A stretch of DNA of 64,000 nucleotides from Megachile rotundata (taxonomy: Eukaryota > Arthropoda > Insecta > Hymenoptera > Megachilidae): the NCBI RefSeq assembly GCF_050947335.1, contig NW_027473315.1, forward strand, positions 2,914,001 to 2,978,000, written 5' to 3'. A model generated the notes under the pieces. The model had not been told where the DNA came from. It searched no databases and saw only the letters and a list, made by a program, of their open reading frames with translations. Of the stretch, positions 41,945 through 57,128 are shown piece after piece. A program made the position numbers and the translations under genes. How positions within the stretch are numbered: position 1 is the stretch's first letter; every line of letters begins with the position of its first letter.

Positions 41945-44194
41945 TGTATGATTGTATTTGGGAGATTGTATTTGGGAGATTGTAATTGTATGATTGCGAT
42001 TGTATGATTGTGATTGTATGATTGCGATTGTATGAGTTCGATTGTATGATTGTGATTGTATGATTGTGATTGTATGATTGTGATTGTATGATTGTATTTG
42101 GGAGATTGTATTTGGGAGATTGTATTTGGGAGATTGTAATTGTATGATTGCGATTGTATGATTGTGATTGTATGATTGCGATTGTATGATTGCGATTGTA
42201 TGATTGTGATTGTATGATTGTGATTGTATGATTGTATTTGGGAGATTGTATTTGGGAGATTGTAATTGTATGATTGCGATTGTATGATTGTGATTGTATG
42301 ATTGCGATTGTATGAGTTCGATTGTATGATTGGGATTGTATGATTGTGATTGTATGATTGTGATTGTATGATTGTATTTGGGAGATTGTATTTGGGAGAT
42401 TGCAATTGTATGATTGCGACTGTATGATTGTGATTGTATGATTGCGATTGTATGATTGTGATTGTATGATTGTGATGTATGATTGTAATTGTATGATTAT
42501 GATTGTATGATTGTGATTGTATGATTGAGATTGTATGATTGAGATTGTATGATTGTGATTGTATGCTTGCGATTGTATGATTGTGATTGTATGATTGTGA
42601 TTGTATGATTGTGATTGTATGATTGCGATTGTATGATTGCGATTGTATGATTGTGATGTATGATTGCAATTGTATGATTATGATTGTCTGATTGTGATTG
42701 TATGATTGAGATTGTATGATTGAGATTGTATGAATGTGATTGTATGCTTGCGATTGTATGATTGTGATTGTATGATTGTGATTGTATGATTGTGATTGCA
42801 TGATTTTGAATGTATGATTGTGATTGTATGATTGTGATTGTATGATTGTGATTGTATGATTGTATTTGGGAGATTGTATTTGGGAGATTGTAATTGTATG
42901 ATTGCGATTGTATGATTGTGATTGTATGATTGTGATGTATGATTGTAATTGTATGATTATGATTGTATGATTGTGATTGTATGATTGTGATTGTATGATT
43001 GAGATTGTATGATTGTGATTGTATGCTTGCGATTGTATGATTGTGATTGTATGATTGTGATTGTATGACTGTGATTGTATGATTGTGATTGTATGATTGT
43101 GATTGTATGATTGTATTTGGGAGATTGTATTTGGGAGATTGTAATTGTATGATTGCGATTGTATGATTGTGATTGTATGATTGTGATGTATGATTGTAAT
43201 TGTATGATTATGATTGTATGATTGTGATTGTATGATTATGATTGTATGATTGTGATTGTATGATTGTGATTGTATGATTGTGATTGTATGATTGTGATTG
43301 TATGATTGTGATTGTATGCTTGCGATTGTATGATTGTGATTGTATGATTGTGATTGTATGATTGTGATTGTATGATTGTGATTGTATGACTGTGATTGTA
43401 TGATTGTGATTGTATGATTGTGATTGTATGATTGTGATTGTATGATTGTGATTGTATGATTATAATTGTATGACTGTGATTGTATGATTGTATTTGGGAG
43501 ATTGTATTTGGGAGATTGTAATTGTATGATTGCGATTGTATGATTGTGATTGTATGATTGCGATTGTATGACTGTGATTGTATGATTGTGATTGTATGAT
43601 TGTGATTGCATGATTGTGATTGCATGATTTTGAATGTATGACTGTGATTGCATGATTGTGATTGTATGATTGTGATTGTATGACTGTGATTGTATGATTG
43701 TGATTGTATGATTGTGATTGTATGATTGTGATTGCATGATTTTGAATGTATGATTGTGATTGTATGATTGTGATTGTATGATTGTGATTGTATGATTGTG
43801 GTTGTATGATTGTGATAGTATGATTGTGATTGTATGATTGTGATTGTATGATTGTGATTGTATGATTATAATTGTATGATTGTGATTGTATGATTGTATT
43901 TGGGAGATTGTATTTGTGAGATTGTATTTGGGAGATTGTAATTGTATGATTGCGATTGTATGATTGTGATTGTATGATTGCGATTGTATGAATGCGATTG
44001 TATGATTGTGATTGTATGATTGTGATTGTATGATTGAGATTGTATGATTGTGATTGTATGCTTGCGATTGTATGATTGTGATTGTATGATTGTGATTCTT
44101 TGATTGTGATTGTATGATTGTGATTGTATGATTGTGATTGTATGAGTGTGATTGTATGATTGTGATTGTATGATTGTGATTGTATGATTGTGAT
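41945..44194 (+). repeat. 2,250-bp tandem duplication, copy 1
   Basis: It opens with a two-unit W run and contains GAGTTCG units, ATTGGGATTG, GCGACTG, four 13-bp units (near 42,472, 42,653, 42,932 and 43,190) and ATTATAATTGTATGACTG at 43,461. 2,250 = 161 x 14 - 4, matching the four short units. Confidence 0.9.
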
Positions 44195-46444
44195 TGTATG
44201 ATTGTATTTGGGAGATTGTATTTGGGAGATTGTAATTGTATGATTGCGATTGTATGATTGTGATTGTATGATTGCGATTGTATGAGTTCGATTGTATGAT
44301 TGTGATTGTATGATTGTGATTGTATGATTGTGATTGTATGATTGTATTTGGGAGATTGTATTTGGGAGATTGTATTTGGGAGATTGTAATTGTATGATTG
44401 CGATTGTATGATTGTGATTGTATGATTGCGATTGTATGATTGCGATTGTATGATTGTGATTGTATGATTGTGATTGTATGATTGTATTTGGGAGATTGTA
44501 TTTGGGAGATTGTAATTGTATGATTGCGATTGTATGATTGTGATTGTATGATTGCGATTGTATGAGTTCGATTGTATGATTGGGATTGTATGATTGTGAT
44601 TGTATGATTGTGATTGTATGATTGTATTTGGGAGATTGTATTTGGGAGATTGCAATTGTATGATTGCGACTGTATGATTGTGATTGTATGATTGCGATTG
44701 TATGATTGTGATTGTATGATTGTGATGTATGATTGTAATTGTATGATTATGATTGTATGATTGTGATTGTATGATTGAGATTGTATGATTGAGATTGTAT
44801 GATTGTGATTGTATGCTTGCGATTGTATGATTGTGATTGTATGATTGTGATTGTATGATTGTGATTGTATGATTGCGATTGTATGATTGCGATTGTATGA
44901 TTGTGATGTATGATTGCAATTGTATGATTATGATTGTCTGATTGTGATTGTATGATTGAGATTGTATGATTGAGATTGTATGAATGTGATTGTATGCTTG
45001 CGATTGTATGATTGTGATTGTATGATTGTGATTGTATGATTGTGATTGCATGATTTTGAATGTATGATTGTGATTGTATGATTGTGATTGTATGATTGTG
45101 ATTGTATGATTGTATTTGGGAGATTGTATTTGGGAGATTGTAATTGTATGATTGCGATTGTATGATTGTGATTGTATGATTGTGATGTATGATTGTAATT
45201 GTATGATTATGATTGTATGATTGTGATTGTATGATTGTGATTGTATGATTGAGATTGTATGATTGTGATTGTATGCTTGCGATTGTATGATTGTGATTGT
45301 ATGATTGTGATTGTATGACTGTGATTGTATGATTGTGATTGTATGATTGTGATTGTATGATTGTATTTGGGAGATTGTATTTGGGAGATTGTAATTGTAT
45401 GATTGCGATTGTATGATTGTGATTGTATGATTGTGATGTATGATTGTAATTGTATGATTATGATTGTATGATTGTGATTGTATGATTATGATTGTATGAT
45501 TGTGATTGTATGATTGTGATTGTATGATTGTGATTGTATGATTGTGATTGTATGATTGTGATTGTATGCTTGCGATTGTATGATTGTGATTGTATGATTG
45601 TGATTGTATGATTGTGATTGTATGATTGTGATTGTATGACTGTGATTGTATGATTGTGATTGTATGATTGTGATTGTATGATTGTGATTGTATGATTGTG
45701 ATTGTATGATTATAATTGTATGACTGTGATTGTATGATTGTATTTGGGAGATTGTATTTGGGAGATTGTAATTGTATGATTGCGATTGTATGATTGTGAT
45801 TGTATGATTGCGATTGTATGACTGTGATTGTATGATTGTGATTGTATGATTGTGATTGCATGATTGTGATTGCATGATTTTGAATGTATGACTGTGATTG
45901 CATGATTGTGATTGTATGATTGTGATTGTATGACTGTGATTGTATGATTGTGATTGTATGATTGTGATTGTATGATTGTGATTGCATGATTTTGAATGTA
46001 TGATTGTGATTGTATGATTGTGATTGTATGATTGTGATTGTATGATTGTGGTTGTATGATTGTGATAGTATGATTGTGATTGTATGATTGTGATTGTATG
46101 ATTGTGATTGTATGATTATAATTGTATGATTGTGATTGTATGATTGTATTTGGGAGATTGTATTTGTGAGATTGTATTTGGGAGATTGTAATTGTATGAT
46201 TGCGATTGTATGATTGTGATTGTATGATTGCGATTGTATGAATGCGATTGTATGATTGTGATTGTATGATTGTGATTGTATGATTGAGATTGTATGATTG
46301 TGATTGTATGCTTGCGATTGTATGATTGTGATTGTATGATTGTGATTCTTTGATTGTGATTGTATGATTGTGATTGTATGATTGTGATTGTATGAGTGTG
46401 ATTGTATGATTGTGATTGTATGATTGTGATTGTATGATTGTGAT
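44195..46444 (+). repeat. 2,250-bp tandem duplication, copy 2
   Basis: This is a direct copy of 41,945-44,194 at offset 2,250 (GAGTTCG at 42,031 and 44,281; ATTATAATTG at 43,461 and 45,711). It ends at the GATAG unit near 46,444, where the sequence resumes the order of the left block at about 7.9 kb. Confidence 0.9.
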
Positions 46445-47303
46445 AGTATGATTGTGATTGTATGATTGTGATTGTATGACTGTGATTGTATGATTGTGAT
46501 TGTGCGATTGTGATTGTACGATTGTGAATGTACGATTGTGATTGTATGATTGTGATTGTATGAATATGATTGTATGATTGTGATTGCATGATTGTGATTG
46601 TATGATTGTGATTGTATGATTGTGATTGTATGATTGTGATTGTATGATTGTATTTGGGAGTTTGTATTTGGGATATTGTAATTGTATGATTGCGATTGTA
46701 TGATTGTGATTGTATGATTGTGATGTATGATTGCAATTGTATGATTATGATTGTATGATTGTGATTGCATGATTGTGATTGTATGACTGTGATTGTATGA
46801 TTGTGATTGTGCGATTGTGATTGTACGATTGTGAATGTACGATTGTGATTGTATGATTGTGATTGTATGAATATGATTGTATGATTGTGATTGCATGATT
46901 GTGATTGTATGATTGTGATTGTATGATTGTGATTGTATGATTGTGATTGTATGATTGTATTTGGGAGTTTGTATTTGGGATATTGTAATTGTATGATTGC
47001 GATTGTATGATTGTGATTGTATGATTGTGATGTATGATTGCAATTGTATGATTATGATTGTGTGATTGTGATTGCATGATTGTGATTGTATGATTGTGAT
47101 TGCATGATTTTGAATGTATGATTGTGATTGTATGATTGTGATTGTATGATTGTGATTGTATGATTGTGATTGCATGATTGTGACTGTATGATTGTGATTG
47201 CATGATTTTGAATGTATGATTGTGATTGTATGATTGTGATTGCATGATTGTGATTGTATGATTGTGATTGTATGATTGTGATTGTATGATTGTGATTGTA
47301 TGA

Positions 47304-48041
47304 TTATGATTGTATGATTGTGATTGCATGATTGTGATTGTATGATTGTGATTGCATGATTTTGAATGTATGATTGTGATTGCATGATTGTGATTGTATG
47401 ATTGTGATTGTATGATTGTGATTGTATGATTGTATTTGGGAGATTGTATTTGGGAGATTGCAATTGTATGATTGCGATTGTATGATTGTGATTGTATGAT
47501 TGCGATTGTATGATTGTGATTGTATGATTGTGATGTATGATTGTAATTGTATGATGATGATTGTATGATTGTGATTGTATGATTGAGATTGTATGAATGT
47601 GATTGTATGCTTGCGATTGTATGATTGTGATTGTATGATTGTGATTGTATGGTTATGATTGCATGATTTTGAATGTATGATTGTGATTGTATGATTGTGA
47701 TTGTATGATTGTGATTGTATGATTGTGATTGTATGATTGTGATTGTATGATTGAGATTGTATGATTGAGATTGTATGATTGTGATTGTATGATTGTGATT
47801 GTATGATTGTGATTGTATGATTGTGATTGTATGATTGCGATTGTATGATTGCGATTGTATGATTGTGATGTATGATTGCAATTGTATGATTATGATTGTA
47901 TGATTGTGATTGTATGATTGAGATTGTATGATTGTGATTGTATGATTGTGATTGCATGATTGTGATTGTATGATTGTGATTGTATGATTGTGATTGTATG
48001 ATTGTGATTGTATGATTATGATTGTATGATTGTGATTGCAT
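47304..48041 (+). repeat. 738-bp dispersed block, copy 2 of 4
   Basis: This copy is inserted between parts of the array that correspond to about 8.55 kb and about 6.47 kb of the left block, so it sits at a rearrangement junction. It shares TGGTTATGATTGC (47,650) with the copies at 52.3 and 58.1 kb. Confidence 0.85.
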
Positions 48042-48684
48042 GATTGTGATTGTATGATTGTGATTGCATGATTTTGAATGTATGATTGTGATTGTATGAT
48101 TGTGATTGTATGATTGTGATTTATGATTGTGATTGTATGATTGTGATTGTATGATTGAGATTGTATGAGTGAGATTGTATGATTGAGATTGTATGAATGT
48201 GATTGTATGCTTGCGATTGTATGATTGTGATTGTATGATTGTGATTGTATGATTGTGATTGCATGATTTTGAATGTATGATTGTGATTGTATGATTGTGA
48301 TTGTATGATTGTATTTGGGAGATTGTATTTGGGAGATTGTAATTGTATGATTGCGATTGTATGATTGTGATTGTATGATTGTGATGTATGATTGTAATTG
48401 TATGATTATGATTGTATGATTGTGATTGTATGATTGTGATTGTATGATTGAGATTGTATGATTGTGATTGTATGCTTGCGATTGTATGATTGTGATTGTA
48501 TGATTGTGATTGTATGACTGTGATTGTATGATTGTGATTGTATGATTGTGATTGTATGATTGTATTTGGGAGATTGTATTTGGGAGATTGTAATTGTATG
48601 ATTGCGATTGTATGATTGTGATTGTATGATTGTGATGTATGATTGTAATTGTATGATTATGATTGTATGATTGTGATTGTATGA

Positions 48685-51600
48685 TTATGATTGTATGATT
48701 GTGATTGTATGATTGTGATTGTATGATTGTGATTGTATGATTGTGATTGTATGATTGTGATTGTATGCTTGCGATTGTATGATTGTGATTGTATGATTGT
48801 GATTGTATGATTGTGATTGTATGATTGTGATTGTATGACTGTGATTGTATGATTGTGATTGTATGATTGTGATTGTATGATTGTGATTGTATGATTGTGA
48901 TTGTATGATTATAATTGTATGACTGTGATTGTATGATTGTATTTGGGAGATTGTATTTGGGAGATTGTATTTGGGAGATTGTAATTGTATGATTGCGATT
49001 GTATGATTGTGATTGTATGATTGCGATTGTATGACTGTGATTGTATGATTGTGATTGTATGATTGTGATTGCATGATTGTGATTGCATGATTTTGAATGT
49101 ATGACTGTGATTGCATGATTGTGATTGTATGATTGTGATTGTATGACTGTGATTGTATGATTGTGATTGTATGATTGTGATTGTATGATTGTGATTGCAT
49201 GATTTTGAATGTATGATTGTGATTGTATGATTGTGATTGTATGATTGTGATTGTATGATTGTGGTTGTATGACTGTGATAGTATGATTGTGATTGTATGA
49301 TTGTGATTGTATGATTGTGATTGTATGATTATAATTGTATGATTGTGATTGTATGATTGTATTTGGGAGATTGTATTTGTGAGATTGTATTTGGGAGATT
49401 GTAATTGTATGATTGCGATTGTATGATTGTGATTGTATGATTGCGATTGTATGAATGCGATTGTATGATTGTGATTGTATGATTGTGATTGTATGATTGA
49501 GATTGTATGATTGTGATTGTATGCTTGCGATTGTATGATTGTGATTGTATGATTGTGATTCTTTGATTGTGATTGTATGATTGTGATTGTATGATTGTGA
49601 TTGTATGAGTGTGATTGTATGATTGTGATTGTATGATTGTGATTGTATGATTGTGATAGTATGATTGTGATTGTATGATTGTGATTGTATGACTGTGATT
49701 GTATGATTGTGATTGTGCGATTGTGATTGTACGATTGTGAATGTACGATTGTGATTGTATGATTGTGATTGTATGAATATGATTGTATGATTGTGATTGC
49801 ATGATTGTGATTGTATGATTGTGATTGTATGATTGTGATTGTATGATTGTGATTGTATGATTGTATTTGGGAGTTTGTATTTGGGATATTGTAATTGTAT
49901 GATTGCGATTGTATGATTGTGATTGTATGATTGTGATGTATGATTGCAATTGTATGATTATGATTGTATGATTGTGATTGCATGATTGTGATTGTATGAC
50001 TGTGATTGTATGATTGTGATTGTGCGATTGTGATTGTACGATTGTGAATGTACGATTGTGATTGTATGATTGTGATTGTATGAATATGATTGTATGATTG
50101 TGATTGCATGATTGTGATTGTATGATTGTGATTGTATGATTGTGATTGTATGATTGTGATTGTATGATTGTATTTGGGAGTTTGTATTTGGGATATTGTA
50201 ATTGTATGATTGCGATTGTATGATTGTGATTGTATGATTGTGATGTATGATTGCAATTGTATGATTATGATTGTGTGATTGTGATTGCATGATTGTGATT
50301 GTATGATTGTGATTGCATGATTTTGAATGTATGATTGTGATTGCATGATTGTGATTGTATGATTGTGATTGTGTGATTGTGATTGTATGATTGTGATAGT
50401 ATGATTGTGATTGTATGATTGTGATTGTATGATTTTGATTGTATGATTATAATTGTATGACTGTGATTGTATGATTGTATTTGGGAGATTGTATTTGGGA
50501 GATTGTATTTGGGAGATTGGAATTGTATGATTGCGATTGTATGATTGTGATTGTATGATTGCGATTGTATGAATGCGATTGTATGATTGTGATTGTATGA
50601 TTGTGATTGTATGATTGTGATTGTATGATTGTGATTGTATGATTGTGATCGTATGATTGTATTTGGGAGATTGTATTTGGGAGATTGTAATTGTATGATT
50701 GCGATTGTATGATTGTGATTGTATGATTGCGATTGTATGAATGCGATTGTATGATTGTGATTGTATGATTGTGATTGTATGATTGTGATTGTATGATTGT
50801 GATCGTATGATTGTATTTGGGAGATTGTATTTGGGAGATTGTAATTGTATGATTGCGATTGTATGATTGTGATTGCATGATTTTGAATGTATGATTATGA
50901 TTGTATTTTTTGATTGCATGATTGTGATTGTATGATTGTGATTGTATGATTGTGATTGTATGGTTGTGATTGTATGATTGTGATTGTCTGATTGTGGTTG
51001 TGCGATTGTGATTGTACGATTGTGATTGTACGATTGTGATTGTATGATTGTGATTGTATGATTATGATTGTATGATTGTGATTGCATGATTGTGATTGTA
51101 TGATTGTGATTGCACGATTTTGAATGTATGATTGTGATTGCATGATTGTGATTGTTTGATTGTGATTGTATGATTGTGATTGTATGTTTGTGATAGTATG
51201 ATTGTGATTGTATGATTGGGATTGTATGATTGTGATTGTATGATTATGATTGTATGATTGTGATTGTATGATTGGATTTGGGAGATTGTATTTGGGAGAT
51301 TGTATTTGGGAGATTGTAATTGTATGATTGCGATTGTATGATTGTGATTGTATGATTGCGATTGTATGAATTCGATTGTATGATTGTGATTGTATGATTG
51401 TGATTGTATGATTGTGATTGTATGATTGTATTTGGGAGATTGTATTTGGGAGATTGCAATTGTATGATTGCGATTGTATGATTGTGATTGTATGATTGCG
51501 ATTGTATGATTGTGATTGTATGATTGTGATGTATGATTGTAATTGTATGATGATGATTGTATGATTGTGATTGTATGATTGAGATTGTATGATTGAGATT

Positions 51601-52036
51601 GTATGATTGTGATTGTATGATTGTGATTGTATGATTGTGATTGTATGATTGTGATTGTATGATTGTGATTGTATGATTGTGATTGTATGATTGTGATTGT
51701 ATGATTGTGATTGTATGATTGTGATTGTATGATTGTGATTGTATGATTGTGATTGTATGATTGTGATTGTATAATTGTGATTGTATGATTGTGATTGTAT
51801 GATTGTGATTGTATGATTGTGATTGTATGATTGTGATTGTATGATTGTGATTGCATGATTGTGACTGTATGATTGTGATTGCATGATTTTGAATGTATGA
51901 TTGTGATTGTATGATTGTGATTGCATGATTGTGATTGTATGATTGTGATTGTATGATTGTGATTGTATGATTGTGATTGTATGATTATGATTGTATGATT
52001 GTGATTGCATGATTGTGATTGTATGATTGTGATTGC
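48685..52036 (+). repeat. Long-range duplicated block B, right copy
   Basis: This is the counterpart of 6,922-10,300 at offset 41,763. The GAATTCG and T6 marks recur near 51,368 and 50,905. A few point differences are visible, such as GACTGTGATAG near 49,270 where the left copy has GATTGTGATAG, and GATTTTGATTG near 50,430. Confidence 0.85.
51600..51853 (+). repeat. Homogeneous consensus tract, right-block counterpart
   Basis: About 18 consensus units with the same single TATAATTG change (51,771). The shared change shows it is the copy of 9,849-10,118 rather than an independent expansion. Confidence 0.9.
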
Positions 52037-52722
52037 ATGATTTTGAATGTATGATTGTGATTGCATGATTGTGATTGTATGATTGTGATTGTATGATTGT
52101 GATTGTATGATTGTATTTGGGAGATTGTATTTGGGAGATTGCAATTGTATGATTGCGATTGTATGATTGTGATTGTATGATTGCGATTGTATGATTGTGA
52201 TTGTATGATTGTGATGTATGATTGTAATTGTATGATGATGATTGTATGATTGTGATTGTATGATTGAGATTGTATGAATGTGATTGTATGCTTGCGATTG
52301 TATGATTGTGATTGTATGATTGTGATTGTATGGTTATGATTGCATGATTTTGAATGTATGATTGTGATTGTATGATTGTGATTGTATGATTGTGATTGTA
52401 TGATTGTGATTGTATGATTGTGATTGTATGATTGAGATTGTATGATTGAGATTGTATGATTGTGATTGTATGATTGTGATTGTATGATTGTGATTGTATG
52501 ATTGTGATTGTATGATTGCGATTGTATGATTGCGATTGTATGATTGTGATGTATGATTGCAATTGTATGATTATGATTGTATGATTGTGATTGTATGATT
52601 GAGATTGTATGATTGTGATTGTATGATTGTGATTGCATGATTGTGATTGTATGATTGTGATTGTATGATTGTGATTGTATGATTGTGATTGTATGATTAT
52701 GATTGTATGGTTGTGATTGCAT
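51985..52722 (+). repeat. 738-bp dispersed block, copy 3 of 4
   Basis: This lies within the first 5,761-bp copy. A TATGGTTG unit near its right end distinguishes it, together with copy 4, from the other two copies. Confidence 0.85.
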
Positions 52723-54011
52723 GATTGTGATTGTATGATTGTGATTGCATGATTTTGAATGTATGATTGTGATTGTATGATTGTGATTGTATGATTGTGA
52801 TTGTATGATTGTGATTGTATGATTGTGATTGTATGATTATGATTGTATTTTTGTGATTGCATGATTGTGATTGTATGATTGTGATTGTATGATTGTGATT
52901 GTATGATTGTGATTGTATGATTGTGATTGTATGAGTGTGATTGTCTGATTGTGGTTGTGCGATTGTGATTGTACGATTGTGAATGTACGATTGTGATTGT
53001 ATGATTGTGATTGTATGAATATGATTGTATGATTGTGATTGCATGATTGTGATCGTATGATTGAGATTGTATGATTGTGATTGTATGCTTGCGATTGTAT
53101 GATTGTGATTGTATGATTGTGATTGTATGATTGTGATTATATGATTGCGATTGTATGATTGTGATTGTATGATTATGATTGTATTTTTGTGCTTGCATGA
53201 TTGTGATTGTATGATTGTGATTGTATGATTGTGATTGTATGATTGTGATTGTATGAGTGTGATTGTCTGATTGTGGTTGTGCGATTGTGATAGTACGATT
53301 GTGAATATACGATTGTGATTGTATGATTGTGATTGTATGATTGTGATTGTATGATTGTGATTGTATGAGTGTGATTGTCTGATTGTGGTTGTGCGATTGT
53401 GATTGTACGATTGTGAATGTACGATTGTGATTGTACGATTGTGATTGTATGATTGTGATTGTATGATTATGATTGTTTGATTGTGATTGTATGATTGTAA
53501 TTGTATGATTATGATTGTATGATTGTGATTGCATGATTGTGATTGTATGATTGTGATTGCATGATTTTGAATGTATGATTGTGATTGCATGATTGTGATT
53601 GTATGATTGTGATTGTATGATTGTGATTGTATGATTGTGATTGTATGATTGTGATTGTATGATTGTGATTGTATGATTGTGATTGTATGATTGTGAGTGT
53701 CTGATTGTGGTTGTGCGATTGTGATTGTACGATTGTGATTGTACGATTGTGATTGTATGATTGTGATTGTATGATTATGATTGTATGATTGTGATTGCAT
53801 GATTGTGATTGTATGATTGTGAGTGCATGATTTTGAATGCATGATTGTGATTGCATGATTGTGATTGTATGATTGTGATTGTATGATTGCGATTGTATGA
53901 TTGTGATTGCATGATTGTGATTGTTTGATTGTGATTGCATGATTTTGAATGTATGATTGTGATTGCATGATTGTGATTGTATGATTGTGATTGTATGATT
54001 GTGATTGTATG

Positions 54012-54081
54012 ATTGTATTTGGGAGATTGTATTTGGGAGATTGTATTTGGGAGATTGTATTTGGGAGATTGTATTTGGGAG
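54012..54081 (+). repeat. W-variant run, 5 units
   Basis: Five identical W units in the first 5,761-bp copy. Confidence 0.95.
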
Positions 54082-54194
54082 ATTGTAATTGTATGATTGC
54101 GATTGTATGATTGTGATTGTATGATTGCGATTGTATGATTGCGATTGTATGATTGTGATTGTATGATTGCGATTGTATGATTGTGATTGTATGA

Positions 54195-54416
54195 TTATGA
54201 TTGTATTTTTGTGATTGCATGATTGTGATTGTATGATTGTGATTGTATGATTGTGATTGTATGATTGTGATTGTATGATTGTGATTGTATGATTGTGATT
54301 GTATGAGTGTGATTGTCTGATTGTGGTTGTGCGATTGTGATTGTACGATTGTGAATGTACGATTGTGATTGTATGATTGTGATTGTATGAATATGATTGT
54401 ATGATTGTGATTGCAT
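54195..54416 (+). repeat. 222-bp T5/C-containing cassette, member 6
   Basis: Same order and length; the long-range partner of member 2 (35,102 bp downstream). Confidence 0.9.
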
Positions 54417-57128
54417 GAATGTGATTGTATGATTGAGATTGTATGATTGTGATTGTATGCTTGCGATTGTATGATTGTGATTGTATGATTGTGATTGTAT
54501 GACTGTGATTGTATGATTGTGATTGTATGATTGTGATTGTATGATTGTATTTGGGAGATTGTATTTGGGAGATTGTAATTGTATGATTGCGATTGTATGA
54601 TTGTGATTGTATGATTGTGATGTATGATTGTAATTGTATGATTATGATTGTATGATTGTGATTGTATGATTATGATTGTATGATTGTGATTGTATGACTG
54701 TGATTGTATGATTGTGATTGTATGATTGTGATTGTATGATTGTGATTGTATGATTGTATTTGGGAGATTGTATTTGGGAGATTGTAATTGTATGATTGCG
54801 ATTGTATGATTGTGATTGTATGATTGTGATGAATGATTGTAATTGTATGATTATGATTGTATGATTATGATTGTATGATTGTGATTATATGATTGCGATT
54901 GTATGATTGTGATTGTATGATTATGATTGTATTTTTGTGATTGCATGATTGTGATTGTATGATTGTGATTGTATGATTGTGATTGTATGAGTGTGATTGT
55001 CTGATTGTGGTTGTGCGATTGTGATTGTACGATTGTGAATGTACGATTGTGATTGTATGATTGTGATTGTATGAATATGATTGTATGATTGTGATTGCAT
55101 GATTGTGATTGTATGATTGAGATTGTATGATTGTGATTGTATGCTTGCGATTGTATGATTGTGATTGTATGATTGTGATTGTATGATTGTGATTGTATGA
55201 TTGTGATTGTCTGATTGTGGTTGTGCGATTGTGATTGTATGATTGTGATTGCATGATTGTGATTGTATGATTGTGATTGCATGATTTTGAATGTATGATT
55301 GTGATTGCATGATTGTGATTGTATGATTGTGATTGTATGATTGTGATTGTATGATTGTGATAGTATGATTGTGATTGTATGATTGTGATTGTATGATTGT
55401 GATTGTATGATTATAATTGTATGATTGTGATTGTATGATTGTGATTGTATGATTGTGATTGTATGATTGTGATTGCATGATTGTGATTGTATGATTGTGA
55501 TGTATGATTGTAATTGTATGATTATGATTGTATGATTGTGATTGTATGATTGTGATTGTATGATTGTGATTGTATGATTGTGATTGTATGACTGTGATTG
55601 TATGATTGTGATTGTATGATTGTGATTGTATGATTGTGATTGTATGATTGAGATAGTATGATTGTGATTGTATGCTTGCGATTGTATGATTGTGATTTTA
55701 TGATTGTGATTGTATGACTGTGATTGTATGATTGTGATTGTATGATTGTGATTGTATGATTGTATTTGGGAGATTGTATTTGGGAGATTGTAATTGTATG
55801 ATTGCGATTGTATGATTGTGATTGTATGATTGTGATGAATGATTGTAATTGTATGATTATGATTGTATGATTGTGATTGTATGACTATGATTGAATGATT
55901 GTGATTATATGATTGCGATTGTATGATTGTGATTGTATGATTATGATTGTATTTTTGTGATTGCATGATTGTGATTGTATGATTGTGATTGTATGATTGT
56001 GATTGTATGAGTGTGATTGTCTGATTGTGGTTGTGCGATTGTGATTGTACGATTGTGAATGTACGATTGTGATTGTATGATTGTGATTGTATGAATATGA
56101 TTGTATGATTGTGATTGCATGATTGTGATTGTATGATTGAGATTGTATGATTGTGATTGTATGCTTGCGATTGTATGATTGTGATTGTATGATTGTGATT
56201 CTTTGATTGTGATTGTATGATTGTGATTGTATGATTGTGATTGTATGATTGTGATTGTATGAGTGTGATCGTATGATTGTGATTGTATGATTGTGATTGT
56301 ATGATTGTGATAGTATGATTGTGATTGTATGATTGTGATTGTATGACTGTGATTGTATGATTGTGATTGTGCGATTGTGATTGTACGATTGTGAATGTAC
56401 GATTGTGATTGTATGATTGTGATTGTATGAATATGATTGTATGGTTGTGATTGCATGATTGTGATTGTATGATTGTGATTGTATGATTGTGATTGTATGA
56501 TTGTATTTGGGAGTTTGTATTTGGGATATTGTAATTGTATGATTGCGATTGTATGATTGTGATTGTATGATTGTGATGTATGATTGTAATTGTATGATTA
56601 TGATTGTATGATTGTGATTGCATGATTGTGATTGTATGATTGTGATTGCATGATTTTGAATGTATGATTGTGATTGCATGATTGTGATTGTATGATTGTG
56701 ATTGTATGATTGTGATTGTATGATTGTGATAGTATGATTGTGATTGTATGATTGTGATTGTATGATTGTGATTGTATGATTATAATTGTATGATTGTGAT
56801 TGTATGATTGTATTTGGGGGATTGTATTTGGGAGATTGTAATTGTATGATTGCGATTGTATGATTGTGATTGTATGATTGCGATTGTATGAATGCGATTG
56901 TATGATTGTGATTGTATGATTGTGATTGTATGATTGTGATTGTATGATTGTGATTGTATGATTGTGATCGTATGATTGTATTTGGGAGATTGTAATTGTA
57001 TGATTGCGATTGTATGATTGTGATTGCATGATTGTGATTGTTTGATTGTGATTGCATGATTTTGAATGTATGATTGTGATTGCATGATTGTGATTGTATG
57101 ATTGAGAGTGTATGATTGTGATTGTATG

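Larger units (their letters stand above)
36540..42810 (+). repeat. Long-range duplicated block A, right copy
   Basis: This is the counterpart of 1-6,480. It differs by losing the 545-bp local duplication seen in the left copy, by gaining a 432-bp tandem duplication at 40,182-41,045, and by single-unit gains and point changes (for example GCTCGCG at 39,980 against GCTTGCG at 4,112). The stretch 37,412-39,450 follows 1,558-3,596 at a constant offset of 35,854. Confidence 0.85.
39898..47463 (-). other. Longest stop-free stretch (2,521 codons); repeat artefact, not annotated as a gene
   Basis: This is the longest open frame in the window. It starts at a CAT (+ strand) of a GCATG-type or GCAATTG-adjacent unit and ends at the TTA of an ATTATG unit. 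Its product would be only the 14-residue cycle QSQSYNHNHTITII with variants such as SPKYNLPNTI from the W units. The consensus repeat has no TTA, CTA or TCA on the + strand, so all three minus frames are open by default. All three frames give the same peptide cycle because 14 mod 3 is 2, and 13-bp units simply pass the reading from one phase to another. There is no initiation context, signal peptide or fold, and no codon pattern different from neighbouring frames. Similar frames occur throughout the window. Translation is not excluded but nothing here supports it. Confidence 0.9.
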
